A DNA stretch of 64,000 bases from Cytophagales bacterium. GTDB taxonomy: Bacteria > Bacteroidota > Bacteroidia > Cytophagales > Cyclobacteriaceae. Below the pieces are notes generated by a model that searched no databases, was not told the DNA's origin, and saw nothing but the letters and a program-made list of their open reading frames with translations. Location: NCBI GenBank assembly GCA_025359125.1, contig JANYHI010000055.1, positions 1 through 64,000 of the forward strand. Reading direction: 5' to 3'. Of the stretch, positions 9,445 through 17,771 are shown one piece after another (position 1 is the first letter of the stretch; every line of letters starts with the position of its first letter). Both the position numbers and the translations under genes were made by a program.

Positions 9445-10971
9445 TTAAAAATTGGCTATTGAAAGATTTTGTGAAATAGATCTTTCACTTGGTACTAAAT
9501 GATTAAGTTTATTTGGAACGTTAACAATGACTGTTGTTCCTTTATTGATTTCAGATTTTAACTCAATATCTCCGGAAAGTTTGTTGATTATTGATTTAAC
9601 TATATAAAGCCCCATGCCGCTACCATTGCTTAAGGTTGTTCCCCGAAAGAAAACATCAAATACTTTTTTTCTATGCTCTTTTTCGATACCAATACCATTA
9701 TCGGAAACAGATAATTTTAAGTTATACTTAGTTACTGTTCCGATAATCTTAACAGTAGGATTTTGACTGCTTGGATCTTGATACTTCAAGGCGTTGTCAA
9801 GCAGACTTTTAAGAATTAGCCGAATTCGAATTCGGCTAGACCGAAAAGGTATTTTATTTTCTACTTCTGATAGCACCTTAACATGTTTGTATTGTTCTAA
9901 TTCGGCAAGAACTTCCAGAATTACGGATTGCATATCAATTAGTTCGTGTTCAGCGTCTACAGTATTGTTGTAGGCAAGGGCTACAAAATCTCTTAGTAAA
10001 TTGGTTAAATGAGTGAGTCTCTGTTGCGCCATTACACAATAGGTTTTTATAAGTTGGCCATTATTACTCTCCATTTTTATTAAAGAAAGCAATCCTTCTA
10101 CAGATGTAATCGGAGAGCGAAGGTCGTGAGAGGCGTGATAAATAAATCGGTCAAGTTCTTCATTGACTTCTTTCAATTTTAAAATCTCTCTTCTGCGTTC
10201 AGTAATGTCGATCACAACACCTTCTACAAATTGTTTAATAGCGTATAGTTTACATGATATTGATAGCCATCTTTCAGACTCGCTGTTAGATCTAAATTCA
10301 AAATTCTCAACTTTTGAATGCTGCTGTAATAATGCCATGATGGCTACATAATCCGCAGAATCAAAAAATATACTTCTGAATGATCTTTTATCAAGTTCAT
10401 CGCGCGAGTTATTATCAAAATACGCTTCGCATTTTTTATTGAGTTTTGTGATTGATCCGGTCTGATAGTTAAACTTGAGAATGGCAATAAACGAATTATT
10501 GAATAGATTAAGATATTCATCGCGCACCTGCAAAATTGCCAGCTTATACATCGCTTTGTGAGTAGTATCTTGTATTGTGAAAATGTATTTTGGGCTAGAG
10601 TCGTTAAATGGCTTTATAGCAGTAATTTTTATGGTGGCCCAGAAATGCTGCCCCCTTTTTTTGAGCTTCATGCCAGACATTGTTACCAGACCTTTTTCAT
10701 CTGCTTTGAATAAATCGTTATTTAATTTTCCAGCTATTATATCTACCTCCGTATACAGAATTGAGATGTGTTTTCCCATTATTTCCCACTCATCGTATCC
10801 TGTTATTGTTACTGCTTCTAGGTTGCTGCTAATAATTATCCCTTTTTGATCCAGCCAATATTCTTCATATCCTAATAATATCTTTTGAAGTGCTTCATAT
10901 TTAACACCCTTGATTTCCTCCGTATTGTCCTCATTGTTAAAGGGTACTTTCTTTTCACTATTTTCTAACAT
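9445..10971 (-). CDS. double-PAS sensor histidine kinase
   Basis: A 508-residue cytosolic kinase with no membrane segment. PAS domain 1 covers about residues 30-140 and PAS domain 2 about 148-260. A HisKA dimerisation helix follows with phospho-acceptor H282 in YHASHDLRSPITS, then a HATPase domain with N393 (LLDNALKYQD), G1 box DNGIGIE (424-430) and G2 box SGMGLYIVK. All catalytic boxes are intact. It autophosphorylates on histidine in response to a signal read by the PAS domains. No response regulator gene lies in the window, so its partner is encoded elsewhere. It is likely the first gene of an operon with the two STAS-like genes. Confidence 0.93.
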   Translation of the reverse strand: MLENSEKKVPFNNEDNTEEIKGVKYEALQKILLGYEEYWLDQKGIIISSNLEAVTITGYDEWEIMGKHISILYTEVDIIAGKLNNDLFKADEKGLVTMSGMKLKKRGQHFWATIKITAIKPFNDSSPKYIFTIQDTTHKAMYKLAILQVRDEYLNLFNNSFIAILKFNYQTGSITKLNKKCEAYFDNNSRDELDKRSFRSIFFDSADYVAIMALLQQHSKVENFEFRSNSESERWLSISCKLYAIKQFVEGVVIDITERRREILKLKEVNEELDRFIYHASHDLRSPITSVEGLLSLIKMESNNGQLIKTYCVMAQQRLTHLTNLLRDFVALAYNNTVDAEHELIDMQSVILEVLAELEQYKHVKVLSEVENKIPFRSSRIRIRLILKSLLDNALKYQDPSSQNPTVKIIGTVTKYNLKLSVSDNGIGIEKEHRKKVFDVFFRGTTLSNGSGMGLYIVKSIINKLSGDIELKSEINKGTTVIVNVPNKLNHLVPSERSISQNLSIANF

Positions 10972-11125
10972 CGAATAGTCTTTAATATGATCAGGTGATT
11001 ATAAAAGCGGCTGCAAGATATGGGGTAACTTACTTTTGATTGAATATGGTTGCACTTATGTGTCTATTATATAACATAGGTTAAGTCTACGATGATTAAG
11101 TCACCAAGATTGCTATGCAGTGGCC

Positions 11126-11230
11126 TTTGCGTGAGGGATTGTAACGGAAAGCCCGCAGTGAGCGGCAGCGAAACGAGGACTTGCAGTGAAAAGCCCGACC
11201 GAGGCCGCCTCGGCTGGGGGCACGCCCAAA
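11126..11230. repeat. structured intergenic element (possible interspersed repeat)
   Basis: The 334-bp gap between the histidine kinase and the symporter holds a GC-rich block quite unlike its AT-rich surroundings. Its ends pair: TTT-GCGTG (11126-11133) with CACGC-CC-AAA (11221-11230), a closing stem with a two-base bulge. Inside are two related segments (AACGGAAAGCCCG and CAGTGAAAAGCCCG) and a perfect hairpin CCGAGG-CCG-CCTCGG. I recall similar GCGTGAGGGATTG...AGCCCG blocks in other Bacteroidota genomes but cannot verify this here. A mobile non-autonomous repeat or a structured RNA would both fit. The 64-codon ORF drawn across it is not credible as a gene. The remainder of the gap shows only a promoter candidate. 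Confidence 0.6.
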
Positions 11231-11247
11231 ACTTTTACACCAACGAT

Positions 11248-11278
11248 TTTGAACTAACAACTTTAAAGCCTAAACTTA
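11248..11278 (+). promoter_or_regulatory. promoter candidate for sugar symporter
   Basis: TTTG (11248-11251) is followed after 19 bp by TAAACTTA (11271-11278), close to the Bacteroidota consensus TTTG-N17/23-TAnnTTTG but with two mismatches in the -7 element. The predicted start near 11285 leaves a leader of about 20 bases before the ATG at 11306. Confidence 0.35.
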
Positions 11279-11305
11279 ACTTTTAGAAATCTAAACGAAT
11301 TGCGC

Positions 11306-12961
11306 ATGCAAAAACTTCAGCTCGTAGATTACATTGTTTTTCTGGTATACTTTGTAATTGTTTCTTCTTATGGCTACTGGATTTACTCTCGCAAAAAAAG
11401 AGCGGAGATAGATTCTAAAGATTTCTTTTTGGCAGAAGGCTCGCTTACGTGGTGGGCAATTGGGGCCTCTTTAATTGCTTCTAATATTTCGGCCGAGCAA
11501 TTTGTGGGCATGTCAGGCTCTGGTTTTGCCATGGGCCTTGCCATTGCTTCTTACGAATGGATGGCGGCCATTACGTTGATTGTTGTTGCGGCTTTCTTCT
11601 TGCCTATTTATCTCAAGAATAAAATTTACACCATGCCACAGTTTTTGTCGCAGCGCTATAGTCCGCTGGTGGCAACCATCATGGCGGTGTTCTGGTTGCT
11701 CATGTACATATTCGTGAACCTCACTTCTATTCTATACTTAGGTGCTTTAGCGGTGAGTACCATTACAGGTATAGATTCCTACACTTGTATTGTCTGTCTT
11801 TCGGTGTTTGCTGTTTTTATTACCCTTGGAGGGATGAAGGTGATTGGCTACACCGATGTTATTCAAGTAATTGTATTGGTACTGGGCGGCTTGGCTACCA
11901 CTTACCTAGCATTAGATTTAGTTGCCGAAAAGATTAGCGGAGGCAATGTGTGGACTGCTCTTAGCTATATAAAGGCAAATGCAACAGATCACTTCCATAT
12001 GATTTTGGATAAAGGCGATGTGATGATGCCCGATGGAAAAGGAGGGACAGAAGATGCATATCAAAAATTGCCAGGCATGGCGGTGTTAATTGGTGGACTT
12101 TGGATTGCTAACCTCGGTTATTGGGGATGTAACCAGTACATTACACAAAGAGCTTTAGGCGCAGATCTTCCTACCGCTCGTAAAGGTTTGCTGTTCGCAT
12201 CGTTCTTAAAATTGTTGATGCCCGTAATTGTTGTGTTGCCCGGCATCGCAGCGTTTGTTTTGTACAAGAATGGATTTTTTCAAACCGAAATGTTAGAGAG
12301 TGTAACCATCGATGGCATTACAAAAGAAGTAGTAAAGTCTGATAAAGCATATCCGGTATTGTTAAACTTATTACCCACCGGATTGAAGGGTTTGTCTTTC
12401 GCTGCACTAACAGCCGCGATTGTTGCTTCCTTAGCGGGAAAGGCAAATAGTATATCAACTATTTTTACGCTCGATATCTATCAAAAATTTTTCAAGAAGA
12501 ATGCTTCAGAAAGAAGTTTAGTAAATGTGGGAAAAGGTGCGATAGTGGGGTCGATGATCATCGCCATTTTTATGGCACCACAGTTAAGCCGCTTCGATCA
12601 GGCTTTTCAATTTATTCAAGAGTTTAGCGGATTGATTTCTCCTGGCGTAGTAGCCATCTTTTTAATGGGTATGTTTTGGAAACGGGCTAATGGAGTAGCA
12701 GCTTTAGTAGCGGCACTTGCTACACTGCCTTTAGGAATTAGTTTTAATGAATGGTTTCCTGCAATTCCTTTTTTACATCGCATGACTATAGTTTTTGGAT
12801 CATTGATGGTAATTATTTTTGTAGTAAGTATGATTTATCCTTACAAAGAAAATAAAGGAATTGAAGTTACACGAGAGATGTTTACGTTAGAGAAATCTTT
12901 TGCGGTGGGGGCATTGATTCTTATGGGCGTTATTGCCGCGTTATATATTGCCTTTTGGTAG
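11306..12961 (+). CDS. sodium/solute symporter, vSGLT-like (sugar)
   Basis: A member of the SSS family with about 14 membrane segments, importing a solute together with Na+. The N-terminal part is very close to the vSGLT/SGLT branch: N60-ISAEQ-65-FVGMSGSGFAMGLAIASYE84W. N60, Q65 and E84 sit at a constant offset of four from the vSGLT sugar-binding residues as I remember them (N64, Q69, E88), which favours galactose or glucose as substrate. The ORF track starts at a TTG two codons earlier (11300); the ATG at 11306 is preferred and gives 551 residues. The nearby galK and GH53 genes support galactose uptake, by inference. Confidence 0.9.
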   Translation: MQKLQLVDYIVFLVYFVIVSSYGYWIYSRKKRAEIDSKDFFLAEGSLTWWAIGASLIASNISAEQFVGMSGSGFAMGLAIASYEWMAAITLIVVAAFFLPIYLKNKIYTMPQFLSQRYSPLVATIMAVFWLLMYIFVNLTSILYLGALAVSTITGIDSYTCIVCLSVFAVFITLGGMKVIGYTDVIQVIVLVLGGLATTYLALDLVAEKISGGNVWTALSYIKANATDHFHMILDKGDVMMPDGKGGTEDAYQKLPGMAVLIGGLWIANLGYWGCNQYITQRALGADLPTARKGLLFASFLKLLMPVIVVLPGIAAFVLYKNGFFQTEMLESVTIDGITKEVVKSDKAYPVLLNLLPTGLKGLSFAALTAAIVASLAGKANSISTIFTLDIYQKFFKKNASERSLVNVGKGAIVGSMIIAIFMAPQLSRFDQAFQFIQEFSGLISPGVVAIFLMGMFWKRANGVAALVAALATLPLGISFNEWFPAIPFLHRMTIVFGSLMVIIFVVSMIYPYKENKGIEVTREMFTLEKSFAVGALILMGVIAALYIAFW

Positions 12962-13000
12962 TAAGTTTTGAAAGTAAGTATGAAAGTCTGTAGGTCGGTA

Positions 13001-13057
13001 GCTTCTTCGGACTTCCTGACTTCCCGACTTTCTAGCTTTCCGACTTAATGACATCCC
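13001..13057. repeat. 8-bp tandem-like repeat (GACTTYCY)
   Basis: The gap between the symporter and the MFS gene contains a run of 8-bp units in register: GACTTCCT, GACTTCCC, GACTTTCT, AGCTTTCC, GACTTAAT, GACATCCC, preceded by a looser unit GCTTCTTCG. A partial inverted copy (GAAAGTC, GGTCGG) lies just upstream at about 12981-12998. The array ends 19 bp before the GTG start of the next gene. It may be a slippage-prone spacer or form a hairpin in the leader. Confidence 0.6.
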
Positions 13058-13076
13058 AGTTTTTAAATAAATCAAA

Positions 13077-14576
13077 GTGACTCAAGCTGTTTCCCACACC
13101 GACAAAAAAAAACTCTGGTCCGTCATCACTGCCTCTTCAGTCGGTACACTTATCGAGTGGTATGACTTCTTCATCTTCGGAAGTTTAGCTACCATTTTAT
13201 CAGAACAATTTTTCCCGAAGGCAAATCCTACCGCAGCATTTCTTTCTACGCTCGCAACATTTGCAGTGGGTTTTATAGTACGCCCATTTGGTGCGTTGGT
13301 GTTTGGCAGATTAGGAGATAAAGTAGGGCGCAAGTACACCTTTTTAGTTACGCTTGTGTTAATGGGTGGCTCCACGTTTGCCATGGGGCTAGTGCCTAAT
13401 TATGAGACCATCGGAATTTTTGCGCCACTGATTGTTTTATTCTTGCGCATTGTGCAAGGTCTTGCGCTCGGTGGAGAATATGGCGGAGCCGCTACGTATG
13501 TAGCAGAACATGCACCTGCCAACCGAAAAGGATTTTATACCAGCTTCATTCAAATTACAGCAACACTAGGTTTGTTTGTTTCGCTTGGCGTAATACTTAT
13601 GGTGAGGCAGTCAATAGGGGTAGAAGCTTTCGCGAGTTGGGGATGGAGAATTCCTTTTCTGTTGTCAGTTTTCTTAGTCGGTATTTCCATTTACATCCGC
13701 TTGCGCATGAGCGAATCTCCATTATTCGCAAAAATTAAATCCGAAGGAAAAATAGCTGCTAATCCTATCAAAGAAAGTTTTGGAAAAAAAGAAAATCTTA
13801 AACTTGTTTTGATAGCACTATTTGGTGCAACAGCAGGGCAGGGGGTAGTGTTTTATACGAGCCAATTTTATGCGCTTTCGTTTTTGCAGAAGACTTGTCA
13901 GTTAGAGTACGTGCAGGCAAACTTTATTATGGCTATTGCATTGGTACTAGGCACTCCGCTTTTTATTTTCTTCGGTGCTTGGTCAGATAAAGTAGGGCGT
14001 AAGTTTATCATGCTCACAGGCATGGCTCTGGCTGTAATTTTATACCGACCAATTTATAAGCAAATGTATTCACTCACAGATACTACTGCTAAAATAGAAA
14101 TCAAAGAACAAGAAAGTATTCAACGATCTTCTTCTATCCAAGAAGGCGATACCTTACGAACATCAACCCGCACACATGTTTTTACAGATCAAACTTCTTT
14201 GGCTGAAATCACTAAAGAGAAAAATGGATCTAAAACAGAAACGAAGAAACAAGTTTCTCTTGCAGGAAAAAATTATTGGCTCATGGTGGGGCTTATCTTT
14301 ATACAAATCGTTTTAGTGACAATGGTATACGGACCTATCGCAGCATTTTTGGTTGAGTTATTCCCTACAAGAATTCGCTACACCTCAATGTCATTGCCTT
14401 ATCATATTGGCAACGGAGTTTTTGGTGGACTCACCCCATTCATTGCAACATGGATGGCCAGCTATAGCACCGATCCATTCGTTGGACTTTGGTATCCGAT
14501 TATTGTAGCAGGAATTTGTTTTGTGATTGGAATGATTTTTTTGAGTAATAAAAAACGAGTAGAGGTTGGAGAGTAA
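13077..14576 (+). CDS. MFS transporter, metabolite:H+ symporter type
   Basis: A 499-residue major facilitator protein of the MHS (ProP/ShiA-like) group. The group signatures are clear: SSVGTLIEWYDFFIFG at the N-terminus, motif A GRLGDKVGRK (residues 78-87), LRIVQGLALGGEYGGAATYVAEHAP (123-147) and the second motif A WSDKVGRK (302-309). Substrates of this group include carboxylates, betaine and proline; none is indicated here. An extra hydrophilic loop of about 70 residues (328-398, rich in Thr, Lys, Glu, Ser) interrupts the C-terminal half before FIQIVLVTMVYG, which is longer than usual. Translation appears to start at GTG. It may follow the sugar symporter on one transcript, across a 115-bp repeat-bearing gap. 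Confidence 0.88.
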   Translation: MTQAVSHTDKKKLWSVITASSVGTLIEWYDFFIFGSLATILSEQFFPKANPTAAFLSTLATFAVGFIVRPFGALVFGRLGDKVGRKYTFLVTLVLMGGSTFAMGLVPNYETIGIFAPLIVLFLRIVQGLALGGEYGGAATYVAEHAPANRKGFYTSFIQITATLGLFVSLGVILMVRQSIGVEAFASWGWRIPFLLSVFLVGISIYIRLRMSESPLFAKIKSEGKIAANPIKESFGKKENLKLVLIALFGATAGQGVVFYTSQFYALSFLQKTCQLEYVQANFIMAIALVLGTPLFIFFGAWSDKVGRKFIMLTGMALAVILYRPIYKQMYSLTDTTAKIEIKEQESIQRSSSIQEGDTLRTSTRTHVFTDQTSLAEITKEKNGSKTETKKQVSLAGKNYWLMVGLIFIQIVLVTMVYGPIAAFLVELFPTRIRYTSMSLPYHIGNGVFGGLTPFIATWMASYSTDPFVGLWYPIIVAGICFVIGMIFLSNKKRVEVGE

Positions 14577-14621
14577 GGGTTTGAGTGTCTTGTTAAAATC
14601 AGAATGAAAGGATAGATATAG

Positions 14622-15458
14622 ATGGAAATAGATTTTATTCATTGGAATATAAACCCTGAGATCGTTAACATAATGGGTTTCCCTTTAAGATATTATGGAA
14701 TTCTATTTGCTGGAGGAATAGTACTCTGCCTTTTTGTTTTAAAATGGATTTTTAAAAATGAAAATATTCCATCAGACAAATTAGACACTTTAACTTTATA
14801 TGGTGTAGCCGGAGTTCTAATAGGAGCGAGATTAGGTCATTGTCTGTTTTATGAGCCTTCTTATTATTTATCACATCCGATGGAGATGGTTTTACCAATA
14901 ACTTTCTCTCCAGATGGAGGAATACAGTTTGTAGGATATCAAGGGTTAGCAAGTCATGGTGGAGTGCTAGGATTATTGATTGGGTTATTTTTTTATTCTC
15001 GAAAAACTATGCAACCGATGATTGACACTATTGATTTGATTGCTATTGTTGCAGGATTGAGCTTTGGGTTTATCAGACTTGGAAACTTTATGAATTCTGA
15101 AATAATAGGGTCTTCAACAACGCGACCGTGGGGAGTAATTTTTGAGCAAGTTGATAACTTACCCAGACACCCTGCTCAATTGTACGAAGCCATTTCTTAT
15201 TTTTTCATTTTTGGAATGATGATAATTCTATACAAAAAAATTAGATATAGAATTAATAACGGTTTCCTTTTTGGCCTTGCAACAGTCTTATTTTTCACGG
15301 CTAGATTCATACTTGAATTTTGGAAGGAAGACCAAGTTGGATTCGAGGAGGGAATGCTCCTCAATATGGGACAACTTTTGAGCATCCCTTACATTTTGGT
15401 TGGAATTGGATTTATAATTTATGGACTTAGGGGAGTTGAAATGAAAATAAAAATCTAA
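14622..15458 (+). CDS. lgt: phosphatidylglycerol--prolipoprotein diacylglyceryl transferase
   Basis: Lgt transfers diacylglycerol from phosphatidylglycerol to the lipobox cysteine of prolipoproteins, the first step of lipoprotein maturation in the inner membrane. The 278-residue protein has about seven membrane segments. Family motifs are GVLIGARLGHCLFYEP, GGLASHGGVLG-type (here GYQGLASHGGVLGLLIG), the signature FIRLGNFMNSEIIG (equivalent of GRxGNFxNxE) and RHPAQLYEA. Several lipoproteins in the window (GH53, GH30, LamG-like) would be its substrates. The serine hydrolase gene starts 2 bp after its stop, so the two are co-transcribed. Genomes of this group can carry more than one lgt-like gene. 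Confidence 0.94.
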   Translation: MEIDFIHWNINPEIVNIMGFPLRYYGILFAGGIVLCLFVLKWIFKNENIPSDKLDTLTLYGVAGVLIGARLGHCLFYEPSYYLSHPMEMVLPITFSPDGGIQFVGYQGLASHGGVLGLLIGLFFYSRKTMQPMIDTIDLIAIVAGLSFGFIRLGNFMNSEIIGSSTTRPWGVIFEQVDNLPRHPAQLYEAISYFFIFGMMIILYKKIRYRINNGFLFGLATVLFFTARFILEFWKEDQVGFEEGMLLNMGQLLSIPYILVGIGFIIYGLRGVEMKIKI

Positions 15459-15460
15459 AA

Positions 15461-16603
15461 ATGAAAAATATACCCTCTCTAATTTTTTTACTGACTCTAC
15501 CCATATTCTCTTCGTACTCCCAAAATTATTTTCCCGACACAGTTTGGCAAACCAAAAAGGCAGCCGAGGTAAAAATGAACCAACAGCTTTTAGATAGTGC
15601 GGTTTCATTTGCCATCCGAAATGAAAATACGGCAGACTACGATTTACGAATAGCCACGTTGAAAGCATACGTGCGTGAGCCATACTACAAGCTAATGGGA
15701 CCCTACAAAGAGAGAGGCAAGCCTGCCGGCATTATTTTAAAGAACGGATACATTGTGGCGCAATGGGGCGATATAAAAAGAGTAGAAATGACATTTAGCG
15801 TGACGAAAAGTTATTTGTCTACCGTGGCGGGAGTGGCAGTAGATAGTCACTTGATAAGAAGCATCGATGATCGCGTGAATGAATACGTCTGGGACGAAAA
15901 ATTTGACGGTGCGCATAATAGTAAAATCACCTGGAGGCATTTGCTCACACAATCTTCTGATTGGTCGGGCTGCTTATTTGACCTATGCGATTGGGCAGAT
16001 CGTCCGCCAAAAGAAGGAGGTATTGATGATTGGAAGAATAGAAAGCTAGTTGAGCCGGGCACTCAGTTTGAATATAACGATACGCGTGTAAACTTACTTG
16101 CCTATTCACTCTTGCAAGTCTGGCGAAAGCCATTGCCAGTGGTGCTCAAAGAAAAATTGATGGATCCAATAGGTGCATCCACAACTTGGCGTTGGTATGG
16201 ATACGATAATTCATTTGTAAATATGGATGGGCAGATGGTTCAGTCTGTAAGCGGTGGCGGACACTTCGGAGGTGGGCTATTTATTAACACGCTCGATCAT
16301 GCTCGCTTTGGTTTGCTCTTCGCCCGAAAGGGAAAATGGAAAAATCAGCAGTTGATTTCTGAACGCTGGGTTAAATCAGTTAACCAATCTTCTGGTGCTA
16401 ACAAATCGTATGGCTTAATGTGGTGGACAAATCAAACCAACAGCCTTGGCGATATTTCTAAAAATATTTACTATGCCGATGGCTTCGGTGGCAACTACAT
16501 AGTGGTAGACCAAGAACATGATTTGGTAATTGTTACCCGTTGGTTAGATTCTTCAAAAATCGGGGAGCTAACCAAGTTGGTAATAAATGCGATAGAAAAG
16601 TAG
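15461..16603 (+). CDS. secreted serine hydrolase (beta-lactamase/class C-like family)
   Basis: A 380-residue exported protein with signal peptide (MKNIPSLIFLLTLPIFSSYSQ). It belongs to the serine beta-lactamase-like hydrolases (PF00144): SxxK motif S113-V-T-K116, the YxN-equivalent EYNDTRVN, and a third box around GGGHFGGGLF. Members include esterases, D-aminopeptidases and penicillin-binding-like enzymes, and this group in Bacteroidota is usually annotated as 6-aminohexanoate-dimer hydrolase-like. The real substrate is not evident. It starts 2 bp after lgt, a translational coupling that need not be functional. It probably acts in the periplasm. Confidence 0.85.
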   Translation: MKNIPSLIFLLTLPIFSSYSQNYFPDTVWQTKKAAEVKMNQQLLDSAVSFAIRNENTADYDLRIATLKAYVREPYYKLMGPYKERGKPAGIILKNGYIVAQWGDIKRVEMTFSVTKSYLSTVAGVAVDSHLIRSIDDRVNEYVWDEKFDGAHNSKITWRHLLTQSSDWSGCLFDLCDWADRPPKEGGIDDWKNRKLVEPGTQFEYNDTRVNLLAYSLLQVWRKPLPVVLKEKLMDPIGASTTWRWYGYDNSFVNMDGQMVQSVSGGGHFGGGLFINTLDHARFGLLFARKGKWKNQQLISERWVKSVNQSSGANKSYGLMWWTNQTNSLGDISKNIYYADGFGGNYIVVDQEHDLVIVTRWLDSSKIGELTKLVINAIEK

Positions 16604-16612
16604 GACGATCTT

Positions 16613-17659
16613 CTACTCTAAAAATGCATCCATGGCCACGGTAGGTTTGCCAGTAGCATCGAAGCAACCTAGCTCGTAACCTTGCCACCTGTTATAACTC
16701 TGGGGTTCCCAATAGAAAACGCCTTGCCCTTTGCTGTTGGCAATGCTTTTTGTTTTGGCAATAATATCCGACAAAAATGCTTTTGCTTTTTCGGGTTGAT
16801 TAGCGGGCATGCCTACTTCTACCACCATTACCGGAGTGTTATAGCGGGCAACCATATCATTCATATTGGCGAGACAGTTTGTATTTACCACAGCCCAGCC
16901 GTCAACACCCTCTGGTGCCCAAGTAGGGTAAAGCGACATGCCAATGATATCCCAACTGGCACCATTCGCTTTCAGGCCATCAAACATCCATCTAAATAAT
17001 TTATTGTCATATCCGTTAGACAAATGAACAATCACTTGCGTACTGTTGCTCACTTCTTTTACGGCCGTGTAGCCGGCTTTGATAAAACCTGCAAAGTTTG
17101 CGATCGATTTAGAAGCCCGACCTACTTCCCATAGCATTCCATCATTATTTTCATTTCCAACTTGTACCCACTCTGGCGTGACAGAGTTTTCTTTTAGCGT
17201 ATCCATTACATGCTTGGTATAGTTGTACAAAGTCGTTTTCATTTCATCATATGATAGCTTCGCCCATGCAGCAGGAATAGGTTGCTTGCCCGGATCGGCC
17301 CAATCATCACTATAATGAAAATCAACCATCAACTTCATGCCTAACGCTTTTGTGCGTTTGGCTTTTACCACTAAATCTTTTGTGCTGTTCCAACCTTTTG
17401 CAGGATTCACCCACGCTCTCAAGCGAATCGAATTTATGCCTTTGTCTTTAAGAAGTTGCATACATTCTTGTTGCACCCCATTGCTGTTAAAAAACTTTAC
17501 ATTGGCCGCTTCCATCTCGGTAAGCCATCCCACATCGGCTCCTTTTGCAAAGAATGAATCTATAGAGGTGGCTGAGTCAGAACTTGGAGGATTATTTCCG
17601 CAGCCAAAGAGTGAAATAAAAATAATGAACAAGGCGGTTGCACAAATGGGTTTCTTCAT
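16613..17659 (-). CDS. GH53 arabinogalactan endo-beta-1,4-galactanase, lipoprotein
   Basis: The family hydrolyses beta-1,4-galactan, such as pectic arabinogalactan side chains. The 348-residue protein begins with a lipoprotein signal (SLFGC, C20). GH53 features are strong: GADVGWLTEMEAANVKFFN, RLRAWVNPAKGW, MVDFHYSDDWADPG, acid/base E170 in VQVGNENNDG and nucleophile E281 in MVVEVGMP. It is a compact single-domain enzyme without a carbohydrate-binding module, probably anchored at the cell envelope. It is divergent from ligD and has its own promoter candidate. With galK and the vSGLT-like symporter it forms a plausible galactan-to-galactose-1-phosphate route, though the genes are not in one operon. 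Confidence 0.94.
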   Translation of the reverse strand: MKKPICATALFIIFISLFGCGNNPPSSDSATSIDSFFAKGADVGWLTEMEAANVKFFNSNGVQQECMQLLKDKGINSIRLRAWVNPAKGWNSTKDLVVKAKRTKALGMKLMVDFHYSDDWADPGKQPIPAAWAKLSYDEMKTTLYNYTKHVMDTLKENSVTPEWVQVGNENNDGMLWEVGRASKSIANFAGFIKAGYTAVKEVSNSTQVIVHLSNGYDNKLFRWMFDGLKANGASWDIIGMSLYPTWAPEGVDGWAVVNTNCLANMNDMVARYNTPVMVVEVGMPANQPEKAKAFLSDIIAKTKSIANSKGQGVFYWEPQSYNRWQGYELGCFDATGKPTVAMDAFLE

Positions 17660-17676
17660 ATCAAAAAATTAGAACG

Positions 17677-17709
17677 AAAAGATAAGATGAAAAAGGAAGG
17701 GTATGCAAA
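17677..17709 (-). promoter_or_regulatory. promoter candidate for GH53 gene
   Basis: On the minus strand TTTG (17709-17706) is followed after 21 bp by TATCTTTT (17684-17677), one mismatch from TAnnTTTG. The -7 element ends 17 bp before the ATG at 17659. Confidence 0.45.
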
Positions 17710-17771
17710 CCAATGGTGTAATTCTTTGTGCAAGACTTTTAATATATTGAATCGGTTAACTTGTACTTGTC

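Noticed and set aside
11092-11286. 64-codon plus-strand ORF
   Set aside because: It spans the GC-rich structured element; composition (CSGLCVRDCNGKPAVSGSE) follows the repeat and not a protein family.
15288-15683. 131-residue minus-strand ORF across lgt and the serine hydrolase
   Set aside because: Antisense to two well-supported genes; no family pattern.
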